A stretch of DNA of 64,000 nt, taken from assembly GCF_902506205.1 (NCBI RefSeq), contig NZ_LR732816.1, positions 248,001-312,000 on the forward strand. Reading direction: 5' to 3'. Below the pieces are notes generated by a model, which worked only from the letters and a program-made list of their open reading frames with translations, searched no databases and had not been told where the DNA came from. Positions 62,491 to 64,000 of the stretch are shown here, piece after piece. The translations under genes and the position numbers were made by a program. The DNA is from Brevundimonas sp. G8. Its GTDB lineage: Bacteria > Pseudomonadota > Alphaproteobacteria > Caulobacterales > Caulobacteraceae. The stretch's first letter is position 1, and every line of letters begins with the position of its first letter.

Positions 62491-62525
62491 CGACGGCTTG
62501 GCTATAAGCGTCGGGGGATGACACG

Positions 62526-62750
62526 ATGAACGACGACCTTCCAGACATCAGCGAAGAGGAAGCGGCGCTACACGCCCGCGTCAAACTGCTGCGCCAGGAA
62601 CACGCCGATCTGGACGCGTCCATCGACGCCCTGAGCCTGGCCGCTGTTCCGGACCAACTGATGCTGGCCCGGCTGAAGCGCAAGAAGCTGGCGCTGAAGG
62701 ACGAGATCGTGAAGATCGAAGACGAGATCTTGCCCGACATCATCGCCTGA
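62526..62750 (+). CDS. DUF465 (YdcH-like) protein, second copy
   Basis: A 74-aa coiled-coil protein (EEEAALHARVKLLRQEHADL, RLKRKKLALKDEIVKIED). It is longer than the 57-aa copy at 61137 and shares the KRKKLALKDEI helix. Located 35 bp after the TIGR02444 gene and probably co-transcribed with ubiX. Confidence 0.9.
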   Translation: MNDDLPDISEEEAALHARVKLLRQEHADLDASIDALSLAAVPDQLMLARLKRKKLALKDEIVKIEDEILPDIIA

Positions 62751-62928
62751 TCGGGCCTGATCCAGGACGGCAAGGCGCGGGTTCCGGCGTGCGACCATCC
62801 GCCGCCCCGCCACAGCCCCAAAGTCGCCCCAGCCGATAGGCATAAGCCGGTCTTCCACGGAACGCCGTGCGCCGTCGGGCGCCGCGTGCCTTCATTCCAG
62901 AGCGTAAAGACGCTGGAGACGCCGCCGA

Positions 62929-63570
62929 ATGCGACGCCTGCTTACCAACGCGCCACTAGCGCGGTGCAAGACCCTTTTGATCCACTCCGGCCAGACGGCC
63001 GCCTTCGCTGCGATCGCCGTGTTCGCCGCCGCCGCCGCGCCCAATGCCGCCCGTGAGGCCGCCACGCCCCCGCTCGCACAGATCGCCATTCCCGTCGCCC
63101 CGCCGGTCAAGGCAGAGGTCGAGAAGGCCGGTCCGATCACACGCCAGATCGCCTTTTCCGCCCCCGTGCGCGGCTATGCGATCAACTCCCCCTTCGGCCT
63201 GCGCAAACTGGCCATCGAAGCCCGGGCTCGCGCCCACAAGGGCGTCGATATCGCCGCTCCAAAAGGCACGACCGTCTTCACCGCCGCCGAAGGCGAAGTC
63301 GTCCGCACAGGTTACGACCCCGAGGGCTATGGCAACTTCATCGAGGTGCGCCACCCCAATGGCATGAGCACGCTTTATGGCCACCTCAGCCGCATCGACG
63401 TGGCGAACGGCGACGCCGTGACGATGGGCCAGCGCATCGGCCTAGTCGGCTCCACCGGCTATTCCACCGGCCCCCACCTGCATTTCGAAGTCCGCCGCGA
63501 CGGCGCCCAGGTCAACCCGACCAAGGTCGTCGATCGCCATTTCGAAGTGACGGTGAAGGCGAAGACCTAA
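62929..63570 (+). CDS. M23 family metallopeptidase
   Basis: A 213-aa envelope peptidase with an N-terminal hydrophobic segment (about 20-40) that is a signal or anchor. The M23/LytM domain has zinc ligands in HKGVDIAAPKG (His104-Asp108) and HLHFEVRRDG (near 183-186). It probably cleaves peptidoglycan crossbridges during growth or division. The 178 bp before it contain no supported gene. Confidence 0.92.
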   Translation: MRRLLTNAPLARCKTLLIHSGQTAAFAAIAVFAAAAAPNAAREAATPPLAQIAIPVAPPVKAEVEKAGPITRQIAFSAPVRGYAINSPFGLRKLAIEARARAHKGVDIAAPKGTTVFTAAEGEVVRTGYDPEGYGNFIEVRHPNGMSTLYGHLSRIDVANGDAVTMGQRIGLVGSTGYSTGPHLHFEVRRDGAQVNPTKVVDRHFEVTVKAKT

Positions 63571-63640
63571 GGCTGCCCGCGACATTGCGACACGGGACGA
63601 AATCGGCCTAACGTCTCTCCGTTTTTCGGAGGGATTGGGA

Positions 63641-64000
63641 TTGAACAGATTTGTCGCCGCAATCGTCGCGGGCATATTGGCGGCCACGCCGGTCGCCGCC
63701 GCCGCTCAGGATTACGGCCGCTACAGCGACGCCGCCGCCCAGACCGAGCTGTCGCGCATCGCGGACGTGAAGATGGCGGTCATGGTGCCGATGCGCGACG
63801 GCGTGGGCCTGGCGACCAACGTCTACCGCCCCAAGGACGCCGAAGGACCTCTGCCCACCGTCTTCGTCAGAACACCGTACAACGAACTGGCCTACAGCGC
63901 CCGCACCACCCGTTCGGCCCTGAGCTGGGTCAGCCAAGGCTACGCCTTCGTGATCCAGAACGAGCGGGGACGCTACTTCTCGGGCGGCGACTATCAGATC
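63641..64000 (+). CDS. CocE/NonD-type hydrolase, N-terminal part
   Basis: Open to the window edge (120 codons). The start is taken as TTG at 63641 because GGAGGG lies seven bases upstream. A signal peptide (MNRFVAAIVAGILAATPVAA) is followed by VMVPMRDGVGLATNVYRPKD, FVRTPYNELAYSA and ERGRYFSGGDYQI, typical of the X-Pro dipeptidyl-peptidase/CocE alpha-beta hydrolases. The catalytic Ser would be just beyond the window. The ribosome binding site sits in a small hairpin (63615-63632). Confidence 0.85.
   Translation, partial: MNRFVAAIVAGILAATPVAAAAQDYGRYSDAAAQTELSRIADVKMAVMVPMRDGVGLATNVYRPKDAEGPLPTVFVRTPYNELAYSARTTRSALSWVSQGYAFVIQNERGRYFSGGDYQI

Noticed and set aside
1-64000. tRNA, rRNA, insertion sequences, prophage or CRISPR arrays
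   Set aside because: No tRNA cloverleaf, transposase motif, integrase or regular spacer-repeat array was found by eye on either strand; a computed search would settle it.

Overview
The window looks like a core chromosomal segment of a Caulobacteraceae bacterium, most likely Brevundimonas or a close relative. The evidence is gene content: a hook operon (fliK-flgD-flgE) followed by sciP, divergent from flgK-flgL across paired sigma-54 promoters; two more alphaproteobacterial cell-cycle regulators (a DUF1465/RcdA protein and a DUF1013/TrcR protein); a class I lysyl-tRNA synthetase; and LexA boxes of the alphaproteobacterial form GTTC-N7-GTTC. DNA is high in GC almost throughout. I see no tRNA or rRNA gene, insertion sequence, prophage or CRISPR array.

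Layout. 1-3.2 kb: end of a small antitoxin-like gene, then uvrA with a LexA box. 3.2-7.7 kb: a minus-strand Mla-type lipid transport operon (STAS-MlaE, MlaF, MlaD, auxiliary lipoprotein) and a membrane protein. 7.9-10.7 kb: a two-gene DNA-repair cassette, a radical SAM protein and a TIGR03915-UdgX fusion, with a LexA box at its start. 10.7-19.2 kb: flagellar hook and hook-associated genes plus sciP. 19.2-25.8 kb: mnmA, an S9 peptidase, a TonB-dependent receptor behind a structured leader, and an atypical response regulator. 25.8-30.5 kb: small regulators, a thioesterase and the queC-queE-queD operon. 30.7-36.6 kb: a hybrid histidine kinase, a ligase-associated-type exonuclease, paired thioesterases, a low-GC membrane gene and an S24 repressor. 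36.7-45.3 kb: lysS, RidA, an Lrp regulator divergent from dadA, queA, pdxH, a J-domain-like protein and aroC. 45.3-52.4 kb: a MASE1-like sensor kinase, thiE, bfd-bfr iron storage, efp and suhB. 52.4-64 kb: a phosphodiesterase, an ABC exporter, rpmE, an L,D-transpeptidase, rcdA with a DUF1192 gene, trcR, ubiX, two DUF465 genes, an M23 peptidase and the start of a CocE-type hydrolase.

How parts fit together. Two sites, uvrA and the radical SAM/UdgX cassette, carry matching LexA boxes, which links the poorly understood cassette to SOS repair. The flagellar block shows late-class sigma-54 control, with sciP downstream under a probable CtrA site. queC, queD, queE and queA are four steps of queuosine synthesis at two loci. 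bfd and bfr form an iron store and release pair behind a Fur-like box.

The most unusual items are the LexA-linked repair cassette; a folded leader with a ten-codon reading frame before the TonB-dependent receptor; a 43-bp repeat pair between dadA and queA; two inverted copies of a roughly 146-bp palindromic element; and a response regulator with Asn in place of its phospho-acceptor Asp. All functional statements rest on reading the sequence without database searches.
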